A stretch of 64,000 bases of DNA, from contig NZ_LFBV01000007.1 in NCBI RefSeq assembly GCF_001905345.1, forward strand, positions 248,001-312,000, written 5' to 3'. Numbering within the stretch: the first letter of the stretch is position 1; every line of letters begins with the position of its first letter. The DNA is from Streptomyces uncialis (GTDB taxonomy: Bacteria; Actinomycetota; Actinomycetes; Streptomycetales; Streptomycetaceae). Positions 34,901-42,412 of this stretch are shown in pieces. Made by a program: the position numbers and the translations under genes. Under the pieces are notes generated by a model, which did no database searches, had not been told where the DNA came from, and saw only the letters and a list, made by a program, of their open reading frames with translations.

Positions 34901-36475
34901 CGCCGCGTACGGCGAACCGGGCCGCGCCAGCACCGCCTCGACCATGTCGGCGATGTCCCGCTCGGTGCCCTCGTCCTCGTCCAGCACCAGTGGGTGCGCG
35001 GTGCGGTCCAGGGTCTCCAGCAGGCTCTCGTCCGGCTCCCGGTACGCGCTCTGCTGACGCGGCTGGGGACGGGTCCCCACGACGACCTTGACCCCCGCCG
35101 TCCGTGCCAGCGGGTTCAGCAGATGGCGCGCGATCTCATGGCTCTGCTCGGGCAGGGCCTCGTCCAGCGCGTCGAAGACGAGGTTCAGCGCCCCGGCCCG
35201 GCCCACCAGTACCGCCGTGGCGGACAGCAACTGCTCGCAGGTGACGGCCCCGGCGGGCACTCGGGGCATCCCCTCGAACGCGCCCAGCACCTTCCACACG
35301 GCCCGGGTCAGGGTGCTCAGCGACTGCCCCCGGCACGACATCAGCGCGTGGACGCTCCCCGGCCGGGGCCGGATCTGCCAGGGCGGCGGCGGATCGAGCC
35401 GGTCGCACTTCCTCGGTACCGACATCAGCGCGAGCCGTCCCAGCAACGCCGTCTTCCCGCACCCCGCCGGTCCCGTCACCGCGAGCAGCCCCTGACGGCA
35501 TGTCTCCAGCCAGCGCACCACCCGGCTCAGCGGCCCGTGCCGCCCGGTGAACGACCGCTCCAGCTCCCCGCCGTCCTCCAGCCCGAAGTGCTCCGCCCTC
35601 AGCCAGGGGTACGGGTCGTCGGCCGTCAGCAGCGCCGTACCGCGTACCTCGCCCGCCTCGGCGTAGTACGGATTGCGCAGAAAACTGTTCGGCAGCGAAC
35701 GGACCTCGACACTGCCCGGACGTTCCTCCGGCTCGTCCAGCCCCGACGCGGCGGCCGTCGCGTCGAGCCCCTCCAGCAGGTACTCCACCGGCAGATACAG
35801 CGCCGACGGGTCCAGCGGCCGGGCCTCGTCGCGCATCCGCAGCCCCGGGTCGCCGAGAACCTGCTCCAGCCACTCCACCCAGCGCCCCTCGGGCACGACC
35901 CGCCCCACCCCGGACGTCCCCACCACCACGAACCCCCGGGTCCGCTCGCGGTAGGCCCGGCGCACCCGCGACCGCTCCTTGCTCAGCGCCGCCTCCAGGG
36001 CCCGCGGCAGATGCCCGTGTGCCGAACACGCGTCGACGACCAGCAGGGTGTCGGCCTCCTCCGCCGCGTCCAGGAGCCGGTCCACCAGCTCCGTGACCGA
36101 GACCGCGTGCTCCGCGTCGAACGCCCCGGACGCCCAGGTGTCACGGCACGCCAGGTAGTAGCCCGAGTCGCCCCGGTCCACCCCGTGCCCCGTCCAGTAG
36201 AGGATCTTGCGCCGCGCCCCGTCCGCGCGGAACGCGTCGAGCCCCGCCCACAGCGCCTCCCGGGTCGTCCCCGTGCCGTCGAGCCGCATCCGCCGGCCGA
36301 ACCCCAGCCGGTCCCGCGCGAGGTCCGCGAACCGCTCGCGGACACCCTCCACATGGGACAGCACCGTACGGCCCCCCGGCCGCGCGGGCTCCGCGTACTC
36401 CGCGACGGCGACCGTCGCGACCAGCCCCGCGCCGCGGTGCGTTCCTCTTCCCGTGTCCCCCGACACCGGCCCCAC
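31934..36475 (-). CDS. Caspase-like peptidase - STAND NTPase - beta-propeller protein
   Basis: 1513 residues from a GTG start. Residues 20-230 form a caspase-like (C14) domain with catalytic His97 in YWTGHGVD and Cys150 in LLVVDACSAHG. Residues 300-640 hold a STAND/NACHT-type ATPase: FTGRHGPLSRVVRWLE leader, Walker A GPAGCGKT (335-342) and Walker B NLVFDALDE (Asp435), followed by helical arms. From about residue 800 to the end are degenerate WD-like propeller repeats with recurrent patterns such as VRLWRLS, LAVWDVRRGDW and VTVWRLSI. Known: caspase-STAND-propeller fusions occur in multicellular bacteria and are considered conflict or programmed-death proteins in which the propeller senses and the protease executes. 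An LCAT-like lipase follows; a Nudix-like gene is divergent, 68 bases away. No signal peptide. Confidence 0.9.
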   Translation of the reverse strand: MGPVSGDTGRGTHRGAGLVATVAVAEYAEPARPGGRTVLSHVEGVRERFADLARDRLGFGRRMRLDGTGTTREALWAGLDAFRADGARRKILYWTGHGVDRGDSGYYLACRDTWASGAFDAEHAVSVTELVDRLLDAAEEADTLLVVDACSAHGHLPRALEAALSKERSRVRRAYRERTRGFVVVGTSGVGRVVPEGRWVEWLEQVLGDPGLRMRDEARPLDPSALYLPVEYLLEGLDATAAASGLDEPEERPGSVEVRSLPNSFLRNPYYAEAGEVRGTALLTADDPYPWLRAEHFGLEDGGELERSFTGRHGPLSRVVRWLETCRQGLLAVTGPAGCGKTALLGRLALMSVPRKCDRLDPPPPWQIRPRPGSVHALMSCRGQSLSTLTRAVWKVLGAFEGMPRVPAGAVTCEQLLSATAVLVGRAGALNLVFDALDEALPEQSHEIARHLLNPLARTAGVKVVVGTRPQPRQQSAYREPDESLLETLDRTAHPLVLDEDEGTERDIADMVEAVLARPGSPYAAPGAQAERAAAAVRVAEESGRLFLIARLFAAELARRAERVPEDRLAAHIRAGGAGLRDRLAQEVAQLGARGVVRVAEFVRPLALVQGRGLSLSGKPDRELWLRAANALRDDGTPELAPDELRSAVTAATGSLVSVQPEPEGEPSYALAHPGYGAYLLESAGIGADDGHRRIVRALRAGERGRWADCHPYTRRHLGAHAAQAGQGLLEGLFDDPEFLVHTDPDVLLPLTTGLLRVCEGAALYARIADVFRFRDGVRERRALLLATAFVSHRDTLYPRLLGVPGFAALPWREVWSDAPPEGIEVRWPAPLGGARALSWTAAGRGRSVSVGGQGEIVVQDADTGKRLLTRRTGDGPGPGGRRKALTEVRELGEGAHRVTAARDSRAVYFWVGAERLPSQVYRWGGAPHGLALERCGGADVAVVADGRLTWSWCWPYRGRPADGSLAEVSPAPAGRIALCRLGGRGFLLLADRRTTLRELLPRARGGGPLLGRAWPLADGGRPVYAAAALTDPETEGADGTEKGGADSAEGGPGAWLAAADGVNVTVWRLSIPGSGDEDGAPHREALPPLSSNARGLALGRLGGRPVIALHEGGSIRVRGLRDDTLECVFPLRSQRDPEALAFDPGGSGLVAVGDGPDVRLLDVASAVRAGSRGRRRDHHERPVPALAAGPRPDSPLLLCRAWGREVVVGTVGGRTQPVEPVTLRHDEPVTAVRAVWDGTRWAVAVAAGRQVRLWRLSPDLTECHGTAPAGLGGDPRSRVPSLGLTADGAGLSLFAPAGGTILCRRMSTAAGAPDGWGPERTVRAGLLVCGLTARTLGDGRTWVAADIGERLVLWRATADGLVRAGTTGLLRPTAPVVLGEHTEDGESVPLLAWAEEGTVKVTEWAGGRWRTESVSVGAARVSALAFTGSGRRPLLLVAGGARPLAVWDVRRGDWVPEAAVPYRGFDVTAVESVPDGEEAVTVALQSSQRCDVLRLRTGGAPSVATRRRTPRL

Positions 36476-36543
36476 CCCCGTCGACCCGTCATCCGAAGTC
36501 GCGTCATACTCTCACCAACTGACGGGCGGACGAGGGGATTTCG

Positions 36544-37548
36544 ATGGCTCAGCGGGACCGGTTCACACTGCTCGGACGCCAGACCGACTGCCATGTCTTC
36601 GAAGGGGACGGCACCAGGCCGATCGCCGAGGAGGACGTACGCGTCCAGTACATCCCCGAACGGGTCGGGTTCCCCGAGGAGATCGCGGGATGGCGGCAGG
36701 CCATCGAGGACCACGAGCGGCGCGAGGAGGCGGCGGGCCGCCCGCACCGCTGGAACAACCCCCGTTTCGCCGTCGACCGGCTGGTCATCACCCGCACCGA
36801 CTCCGAGGAGGCGCCGGTCGCCACCCTCACCCTGCGCGACGCCGACTACTACGACTTCCTCACCACCTCCATCAACCTCGACCGCGTCCAGCGCAACGGA
36901 CTCACCCTGCGCGAGCAGTACCTGGAGAGCCAGGACCCCGTGGACGCACCGCCCTACATGTTCTGCAGCTTCGGGGTGAACGTGGCGGTGCGTACCGGCC
37001 CCGACCGCAAGATGCTCTTCTCGCACCGCAGCGCACGGGTCGTGGGCCCCAACCGGTCCCGCTGGAACTCCTCCGCCAACGAGGGCATGGCCGCCAACCA
37101 CGACATCGCCCCCGACGGACACATCAGCCTGCACGCCGTCGCCCGCCGCGCGCTGCGCGAGGAACTGGCCGTCCAGGAATCCGACCGGGTCGACCTCGAA
37201 CTGCTCGGCTTCGGCCTGGACCTGCGCAACAACCAGTGGGCAGCGTTCTTCGGCGCCGTCCTCGGCGACCTGGACGAGCGGGCGCTGCGCGCCCGGTGGT
37301 CCCGCGGCGTCGAGGACAAGTGGGAGCACGACGACTTCGCGTTCGTCCCCGACGACCCCGACTCGGTCCTCTCGTTCCTCCTCGACCACCCCGAGGAGTC
37401 CTGGACGCCGTGCGCCCCGGCCCTGTTCTATCTGGCGCTCGTCCGCTCCGCGGTACAGGCCAGGGGCGGCGATCCGGCGGGCCGCCTGGACATCGAGGCG
37501 GCCGAACGCCGCGTCGCCCGGCGCCATGAGGCGGCGGCGACGAGCTGA
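36544..37548 (+). CDS. Nudix-like protein divergent from the caspase/STAND gene
   Basis: 334 residues, ATG at 36544 behind GAGGGGA. The C-terminal half contains a degenerate Nudix-box region, ISLHAVARRALREELAV (near residue 199), keeping the Glu-Glu pair (REEL) and the helix pattern but lacking the usual first Gly, the first Glu and the RE pair. It is followed by LELLGFGLDLRNNQWAAFFG. The N-terminal 160 residues are a separate domain (RFTLLGRQTDCHVFEGDGTR, WNNPRFAVDRLVITRT, DYYDFLTTSINLDRV). Known: Nudix folds hydrolyse or bind nucleoside diphosphate derivatives. Inferred: a nucleotide sensor or a regulatory partner of the conflict protein, more likely binding than hydrolysing. The family call is moderate; the sequence could also be a unique lineage-specific protein. 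Confidence 0.6.
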   Translation: MAQRDRFTLLGRQTDCHVFEGDGTRPIAEEDVRVQYIPERVGFPEEIAGWRQAIEDHERREEAAGRPHRWNNPRFAVDRLVITRTDSEEAPVATLTLRDADYYDFLTTSINLDRVQRNGLTLREQYLESQDPVDAPPYMFCSFGVNVAVRTGPDRKMLFSHRSARVVGPNRSRWNSSANEGMAANHDIAPDGHISLHAVARRALREELAVQESDRVDLELLGFGLDLRNNQWAAFFGAVLGDLDERALRARWSRGVEDKWEHDDFAFVPDDPDSVLSFLLDHPEESWTPCAPALFYLALVRSAVQARGGDPAGRLDIEAAERRVARRHEAAATS

Positions 37549-37611
37549 CCTGGGCCCCGTCCCTACCTCGCCGGCCCCGTCCGTACCTCCCCGGTCGCAC
37601 CCGTACCGAAG

Positions 37612-37627
37612 TGAGTAGCGGTACTCA
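37612..37627. promoter_or_regulatory. Palindromic operator candidate upstream of the acyltransferase gene
   Basis: TGAGTA-gcgg-TACTCA, a perfect 6-bp-arm palindrome about 60 bases before the start of the acyltransferase gene and 60 after the Nudix-like gene. Confidence 0.5.
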
Positions 37628-37687
37628 GGCGACCCGGCGGCCTCCCCCGGGACGATGAGGGCACACACGATCAGGGAGGCCCCGCTC

Positions 37688-38371
37688 ATGCTCAGCCGAA
37701 TCGCCGGTGCAGTGGTCCCCGCGCTGGGGAGCCTGACGGTCACGACCGACACCGGCACCGCACCCCGGCCGGGCAGCGTCATCGTCGCCAACCACACCTC
37801 CCTCAGCGACCCGGCGGTCGTCCTCGCCGCGCTCCACCGCCTCGGGGTCCGGCCCACCGTCCTCGCCACGGCCGGACTCTGGCGCATACCGCTGCTGGGC
37901 GCCGCACTCACCCGCGAGGGCTTCGTCCCCGTCCACCGAGGCGGCCCCCGCGCCGCCGAGGCCCTCGACGGGGCCGCCGCGGCCCTCGCCGCCGGAGGGA
38001 TCGTCCTCCTCTACCCGGAAGGCGGCCTTCCGGTCCGCCGCGACCCGCGGGAGACGGCCCCCGGCCCCTTCCGCAGCGGGGTGTGGCGCCTCGCCACCGC
38101 CACCGGCGCCCCCGTCGTCCCCCTCGGCCAGGCCGGATCACGCCGTCTGGCCTCCGGTGGCGGGGCCAAGCAACTCGCCGGTCTGCTCACCGCCCCGCTG
38201 CGCCGCCCCGCCCTGCACGTCCACGTCGGCGCGCCGTTCCAGCTCCCCGCCGACCGCGACGAGGCCCTGACGCTGGTCCGGCGCGCGGTCACCGACTGCT
38301 GGCGCACCGCCGCGTCCCGCACCGGCGAATCCGTCCCCCCGGCCCCGGTCCCCGCCGAACAGACGGTGTGA
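37688..38371 (+). CDS. PlsC-type 1-acyl-glycerol-3-phosphate acyltransferase
   Basis: 227 residues; ATG 37688 set by AGGGAGG seven bases upstream. Motif I NHTSLSD (His36, Asp41; the HX4D catalytic pair), motif III-type LLYPEGG and VVPLGQAG later in the chain match the PlsC/lysophosphatidate acyltransferase family. It is somewhat shorter than typical family members. Membrane-associated acyl transfer to lysophospholipid or another acceptor is expected. The nearby palindromic box suggests local regulation; it is not in an operon with its neighbours. Confidence 0.88.
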   Translation: MLSRIAGAVVPALGSLTVTTDTGTAPRPGSVIVANHTSLSDPAVVLAALHRLGVRPTVLATAGLWRIPLLGAALTREGFVPVHRGGPRAAEALDGAAAALAAGGIVLLYPEGGLPVRRDPRETAPGPFRSGVWRLATATGAPVVPLGQAGSRRLASGGGAKQLAGLLTAPLRRPALHVHVGAPFQLPADRDEALTLVRRAVTDCWRTAASRTGESVPPAPVPAEQTV

Positions 38372-38611
38372 GAGGGCGCGTTCACCGTCGTGCGCGCCCG
38401 CGCCGAACCCCGTGCGCCAGGCACGTTTCCCAGCCACGCGCCGGGATTCGGACCGGTACGGACGTTTTCCCGCCGCCCGCCCCCTGCCCTCGGGCATGCT
38501 CGGGACAAGGACCCGTGTCCGGGAACCGCCGCGCGGTGCGGCGCCCGGGGGCGGGGCCGGCCGAGTCCGGTCGAACCCGGGAGAACCCGGACCGAGACAG
38601 GGGGAACGCTG

Positions 38612-39187
38612 ATGGGGTGGCAGACCGAGGAGTTCGGGTCGTCCCACGAGGGCAGAGTGGGTGTGGTGCTGGCGGACGGCACCGAGCCGGGGCCCGTGTA
38701 CATCGACATGGGCAGCGGTTCCCATGTCCAGGAGACCACCGAGTGGTGGGTCTACGACGGCCGGTACGGCAGACCGCGCGCCGCACGGGTTCGGGGCCGC
38801 TGCTCCTGCGGCTGGCGGGGCGCCGGTGACTACCCCGTCGTACTGCCCCGGCAGCCGGGCCGGGACCCGGACCTCGACTCGTCGGGCGCCTACGACGACT
38901 GGTCCCGGCACATCGACGAGGTCGAGTCGCGCTCGGTGCCGCTGCCCGTCGTGCTGGAGGAACTGCTGGACGCGGTGGAGGAGCAGTTGCACGCCCTGTG
39001 CGCGGAGGCCCCGCTGGCGGCGCTGCGCGCGGTGGCCGCGCTGGAACGCACCACCCGGCGGGTCGGCCGGGACGCCGCCCACGGCGCCCAGGCGGACGAC
39101 CTGTCGTGGGAGACGATCGGAAAGGCCCTCGGACTGACCGAGAGTGAGGCGCGCAGCCGTCTCACCCAGTACAGTTTCCGGCGCTGA
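38612..39187 (+). CDS. Hypothetical protein with a CxCGWxG motif, 191 aa
   Basis: ATG 38612 with an AGGGGGAA ribosome-binding site. No family is recognised. The N-terminal 90 residues are beta-rich with a Trp-Trp pair (TTEWWVYDGRYG) and RCSCGWRG, which might bind a metal as part of a small module. Residues 110-150 are helical and acidic. The C-terminal 35 residues (DDLSWETIGKALGLTESEAR) look like a sigma-4-like helix-turn-helix (the S-W-x-x-I-G-x-x-L-G pattern), so DNA binding is possible. It is convergent with the SDR gene. Confidence 0.6.
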   Translation: MGWQTEEFGSSHEGRVGVVLADGTEPGPVYIDMGSGSHVQETTEWWVYDGRYGRPRAARVRGRCSCGWRGAGDYPVVLPRQPGRDPDLDSSGAYDDWSRHIDEVESRSVPLPVVLEELLDAVEEQLHALCAEAPLAALRAVAALERTTRRVGRDAAHGAQADDLSWETIGKALGLTESEARSRLTQYSFRR

Positions 39188-39328
39188 ACGGGGGATCACG
39201 AGGGTGCGCCCCGCACGGGCCCGGGACCTTGCGCGCTCCACGCGGAGCACGGGCGCGGGCGCGGGCGCTCCCGGACGGCGTACCGGGGCGGCACACGCGG
39301 GTGCGGCGCCGCTCCGGGGCCGGGCCGG

Positions 39329-40054
39329 TCAGGCCGCGTGGCCGCCGTCCACCGAGAACTCCGCGCCCGTCACGAACGACGCGTCCGCCCCGGCCAGACA
39401 GGCCACCATCGACGCCACCTCCTCCGGACGGCCGTGACGGCCGAGCGCCGTGAACGCCCGCTGAGCCGCCGCGTACGGACCGTCCGCCGGATTCATGTCG
39501 GTGTCCACCGGACCCGGGTGGACCACATTGGCGGTGATCCCGCGCGGCCCCAACTCCCGCGCGAGCGCCTTGGTGAGTCCGATCAGCGCCGACTTGCTCA
39601 TCGCGTACAGCGTCCCGCCCGGACCGGGCACCCGCTGGGTCATGCAACTGCCGATGGCGATGAGGCGCCCACCGCGTTCCATCCGCGCGGCGGCCGCCTG
39701 CGAGGTGAGGAAGACCGCCCGCACGTTCACGGCCAGCACCCGGTCCACATCCGCCGGCGTCAACGACTCCAGCGGCGCGATCAGACCCGCACCCGCGTTG
39801 TTCACCAGGACGTCCAGCCCGCCCAAGGCATCTGCGGCCCGGTCCACGACCGAGCCCGCGTCCGCGTCGGCCGCGTCCGCGCGCAGCGCGATCCCGCGCC
39901 GCCCGGCCGCCCCGATCCCGGCGGCGACCTTCGCCGCCGCGTCCTCGTCCCGGACATAGGTGAACGCGACATCGGCGCCCTCCCGGGCCAGCCGCAGCGC
40001 CACCGCCGCGCCGATCCCCCGGCTGCCCCCGGTCACCAGAACCCTCGTCGTCAT
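39329..40054 (-). CDS. SDR-family NAD(P)-dependent oxidoreductase
   Basis: 241 residues of the classical short-chain dehydrogenase family: cofactor loop TGGSRGIG (8-15), NNAG, catalytic Ser in AIGSCMTQ, Tyr-Lys in YAMSK, HPGPVDTDM after strand 6 and a C-terminal GGHAA. The start ATG 40054 is close to a GGGGA-rich leader. Similar enzymes reduce 3-oxoacyl or other ketone groups. The adjacent genes give no pathway. Expected to be cytoplasmic. The ATG is about 170 bases from the iron box of the divergent HtaA gene, so it is probably not iron controlled. Confidence 0.9.
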   Translation of the reverse strand: MTTRVLVTGGSRGIGAAVALRLAREGADVAFTYVRDEDAAAKVAAGIGAAGRRGIALRADAADADAGSVVDRAADALGGLDVLVNNAGAGLIAPLESLTPADVDRVLAVNVRAVFLTSQAAAARMERGGRLIAIGSCMTQRVPGPGGTLYAMSKSALIGLTKALARELGPRGITANVVHPGPVDTDMNPADGPYAAAQRAFTALGRHGRPEEVASMVACLAGADASFVTGAEFSVDGGHAA

Positions 40055-40218
40055 GGAAATCCCCTTGCTCGTCAGTGGTTACGAGAACCAGGGAACCGTC
40101 ATGGAGCGCCGGACACCGGCGGTCGGCGGACATCGAATCCGTCCGGCGGGGGCGCCCGGGGGAGTGGCTCGGGAGGGGCCGCGCGCAGGAAGCGGCGGAG
40201 GACCGTTCGGCACCCATG

Positions 40219-40248
40219 GTGACATTTTAGGTAAGGCTCACCTAATAT
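40219..40248 (+). promoter_or_regulatory. Iron box (DtxR/IdeR/DmdR type) over the promoter of the HtaA-domain gene
   Basis: TTAGGTAAGGCTCACCTAA at 40227-40245 matches the actinobacterial iron-repressor consensus (TTAGGTTAGGCTCACCTAA) at 18 of 19 positions. It lies between a -35-like GTGACA (40219-40224) and the -10 TAATAT (40243-40248). This should give iron-dependent repression of the gene at 40368. It lies in the 313-base gap 40055-40367; nothing else is seen there. Confidence 0.9.
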
Positions 40249-40367
40249 CATCGGAGTCGACTTCGGGTCCCCCACTCCGAGAAGCCGGTCTTCCCCCCTT
40301 ATCTGTGTCCGAAAACCAGGGCACGGCTCCGCCCATCGGCGTGCCGTGCTCCCTCCCCGAAGGAGAC

Positions 40368-42317
40368 ATGCAGCGCATGTCCATGCCCCGCAGTCGCCGT
40401 CTGGCCGCCCTCGCCGCACTGACCGTCGTGTCGGTGGGCACCGGTGTCCTCGCCGTTCCCGCCTCCGCCGCCCCGGGCGTCGTCACCGCCGCACCCGCCG
40501 CCGCTGCCGCGGTACAGGAAGGGAGCACGTCCGCGTCCTCCCCCATCCTGCTCACCGGACAGTCCGCCTGGGCCTTCAAGACGTCCTGGGTCAACTACGT
40601 CCTCGCGATGCGCGGCTCGGTCAACGTCGCCGACGGTGCCACCCAGGGGACCGGCGGTCTGATCGGCTACCCCGTCAAGCACGGCTCGGTGGACCCCGCC
40701 GGGCGCGACGCCGATGTGCGCTTCGGCGGCTCGGTGACCTACGCGGTGCCCGACCACGGCATCACCGCGATCACCCTCGCCAGCCCCCGGATCGTCCTCA
40801 AGGACGGCGAGGGCACGCTCTACATGAACGTCACCACCGACCTCGTGGCCGGTGAGGCCCCCGTCACCACCGCCGATGTGCCGTTCGCCAAGCTGACGGC
40901 GTCCGCCGGCGCCCTGGACGGCGACACGATCGACTGGACCGGCATCACGAGCACCCTCACCGAAGAGGGCTCGCAGATCTTCGCCTACCGGGGCGCCCCC
41001 ATGTACCCGGCCGGCTCCGCGCTGGAGCCCCTCGCGGTCAGCGGCAAGGTCAGCGTCCCGACCCTGACGGTCAGCCAGGTGAAGGGCCTCGGCGCCGAGA
41101 CCGAGGTCACGGTCACCGGCAAGGGCTACCGGCCCGGCCGCGGCGTGTACCTCGCGCAGACCGTCGCCCTGCCCGGCGACACCTACCCCGGCGTCTTCGG
41201 CAACGCCGCCTACATCCGCCAGGTCGGCGCCGACGGCACCTTCACCTCGACCCTGAAGCTCACCGAGAAGTTCACCCCGGCCGGCGCCGTTCCGCCGCCC
41301 CCCGTGGACTGCCGCGTCACCGCGTGCTTCGTCGCCACCTTCAACTCGCACGACGGCGCCGACCGCACCTGGATGCCCTCGCGCGCCCAGGACGTCGCCC
41401 AGCCGCTCCAGTTCGGCTCCGCCGCCGCGGTGACCACCCAGCCCAGGTCCGCCACCGTCCGCTCGGGCGCCAACGCCGTCTTCACCGCCGCGGCCACCGG
41501 CTCCGACTCGGTCCGCTGGGAGCGCAGCACCGACCGGGGCGCGACCTGGAAGACCGTCGCGGATGCCACCTCCACCACCCTGTCGGTGAAGGCCACCGCG
41601 GCCCAGAGCACCCACCGCTACCGCGCCGTGTTCGTCAACGCCGTCGGTGAGACGGCCACCTCCGCCGCGACCCTCACCGTCACCGCGATCCCCACCCGGA
41701 TCACCTCCCTCAACGCCGGTCCCGAGCCGGTCGGCAAGGGCGGCAAGCTGACGGTGACCGGCACCCTCCAGACCGCCGGTTCGACGGACAACACCTGGCG
41801 CCCGCTGGCCCGTACCGCCGTCGTGATCGAGACCCTGCCCGCCGGCAGCCGCACCTGGAGCCGCGCGGCCACGACCACCACCAGCAGCGCGGGCGCCGTC
41901 TCGGCGTCGGTCACCGTCACCAAGGACGGCCTCTGGCGCGCCCGCTACGCCGGGACCGCCGACCGCGCCGCGGCCACCAGCTCCAGCGACAACGTGGACG
42001 TCAAGCTGCGCACCGCCGTCTCCGGCTTCAACGCGAGCCCGGAACCGGTCCGCAAGGGCCGCACCATCACCGTCAAGGGCACCCTGCGCAGCCTGGACGG
42101 CACCTGGAAGAACACCGCGAACGCGTCCGTGGACATCCTGTTCAAGGCCGACGGCGCCCGGAGCTGGACCAAGCAGTCCACCGCGCGCACCAACAGCGGC
42201 GGCGTGTTCTCCAAGGGCTTCACCGCCAAGAAGGACGGCACCTGGAAGGCCGAGTTCAAGGCCACCCCGTCGCGGCTGGGCGTCACCAGCTCCAGCGACC
42301 GGGTCGACGTGCGCTGA
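40368..42317 (+). CDS. Secreted HtaA-domain heme-binding protein with Ig-like repeats
   Basis: About 649 residues. The ATG at 40368 has AAGGAG unusually close (2 bases); ATG 40377 is the alternative. The signal peptide ends near VPASAAP. Residues 55-215 form an HtaA domain (AWAFKTSWVNYVLAMRGSV, GGLIGYPVKHGSVD, VRFGGSVTYAVPDHGITAIT). Known: HtaA domains bind heme or hemoglobin in corynebacterial iron uptake. The rest is beta-rich: an Ig-like domain (SVRWERSTDRGATWKTV) and two repeats beginning NAGPEPVGKGGKLTVTGTL and NASPEPVRKGRTITVKGTL. There is no C-terminal membrane anchor or sortase motif. The strong iron box upstream supports a role in heme iron acquisition. No heme ABC importer is adjacent, so transfer partners must be elsewhere. 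Confidence 0.9.
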   Translation: MQRMSMPRSRRLAALAALTVVSVGTGVLAVPASAAPGVVTAAPAAAAAVQEGSTSASSPILLTGQSAWAFKTSWVNYVLAMRGSVNVADGATQGTGGLIGYPVKHGSVDPAGRDADVRFGGSVTYAVPDHGITAITLASPRIVLKDGEGTLYMNVTTDLVAGEAPVTTADVPFAKLTASAGALDGDTIDWTGITSTLTEEGSQIFAYRGAPMYPAGSALEPLAVSGKVSVPTLTVSQVKGLGAETEVTVTGKGYRPGRGVYLAQTVALPGDTYPGVFGNAAYIRQVGADGTFTSTLKLTEKFTPAGAVPPPPVDCRVTACFVATFNSHDGADRTWMPSRAQDVAQPLQFGSAAAVTTQPRSATVRSGANAVFTAAATGSDSVRWERSTDRGATWKTVADATSTTLSVKATAAQSTHRYRAVFVNAVGETATSAATLTVTAIPTRITSLNAGPEPVGKGGKLTVTGTLQTAGSTDNTWRPLARTAVVIETLPAGSRTWSRAATTTTSSAGAVSASVTVTKDGLWRARYAGTADRAAATSSSDNVDVKLRTAVSGFNASPEPVRKGRTITVKGTLRSLDGTWKNTANASVDILFKADGARSWTKQSTARTNSGGVFSKGFTAKKDGTWKAEFKATPSRLGVTSSSDRVDVR

Positions 42318-42340
42318 TCCCGCACCACCCGTCACACCGG

Positions 42341-42386
42341 CGGCCGGTCACCGCAGGCGCCCCGCGCGCCCGCCGGTGACCGGCCG
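42341..42386. terminator. Bidirectional terminator between convergent genes
   Basis: Arms CGGCCGGTCACCG (42341-42353) and CGGTGACCGGCCG (42374-42386), with a 20-nt loop, between the HtaA gene and the convergent glucanase gene. Confidence 0.65.
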
Positions 42387-42412
42387 TCCGGCCGTTCACG
42401 CCCGCCCGGCGC

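Noticed and set aside
32330..36979. Plus-strand open frame of 1549 residues opposite the caspase/STAND gene
   Set aside because: Arg/Pro/His-rich antisense shadow of a gene with clear catalytic motifs.
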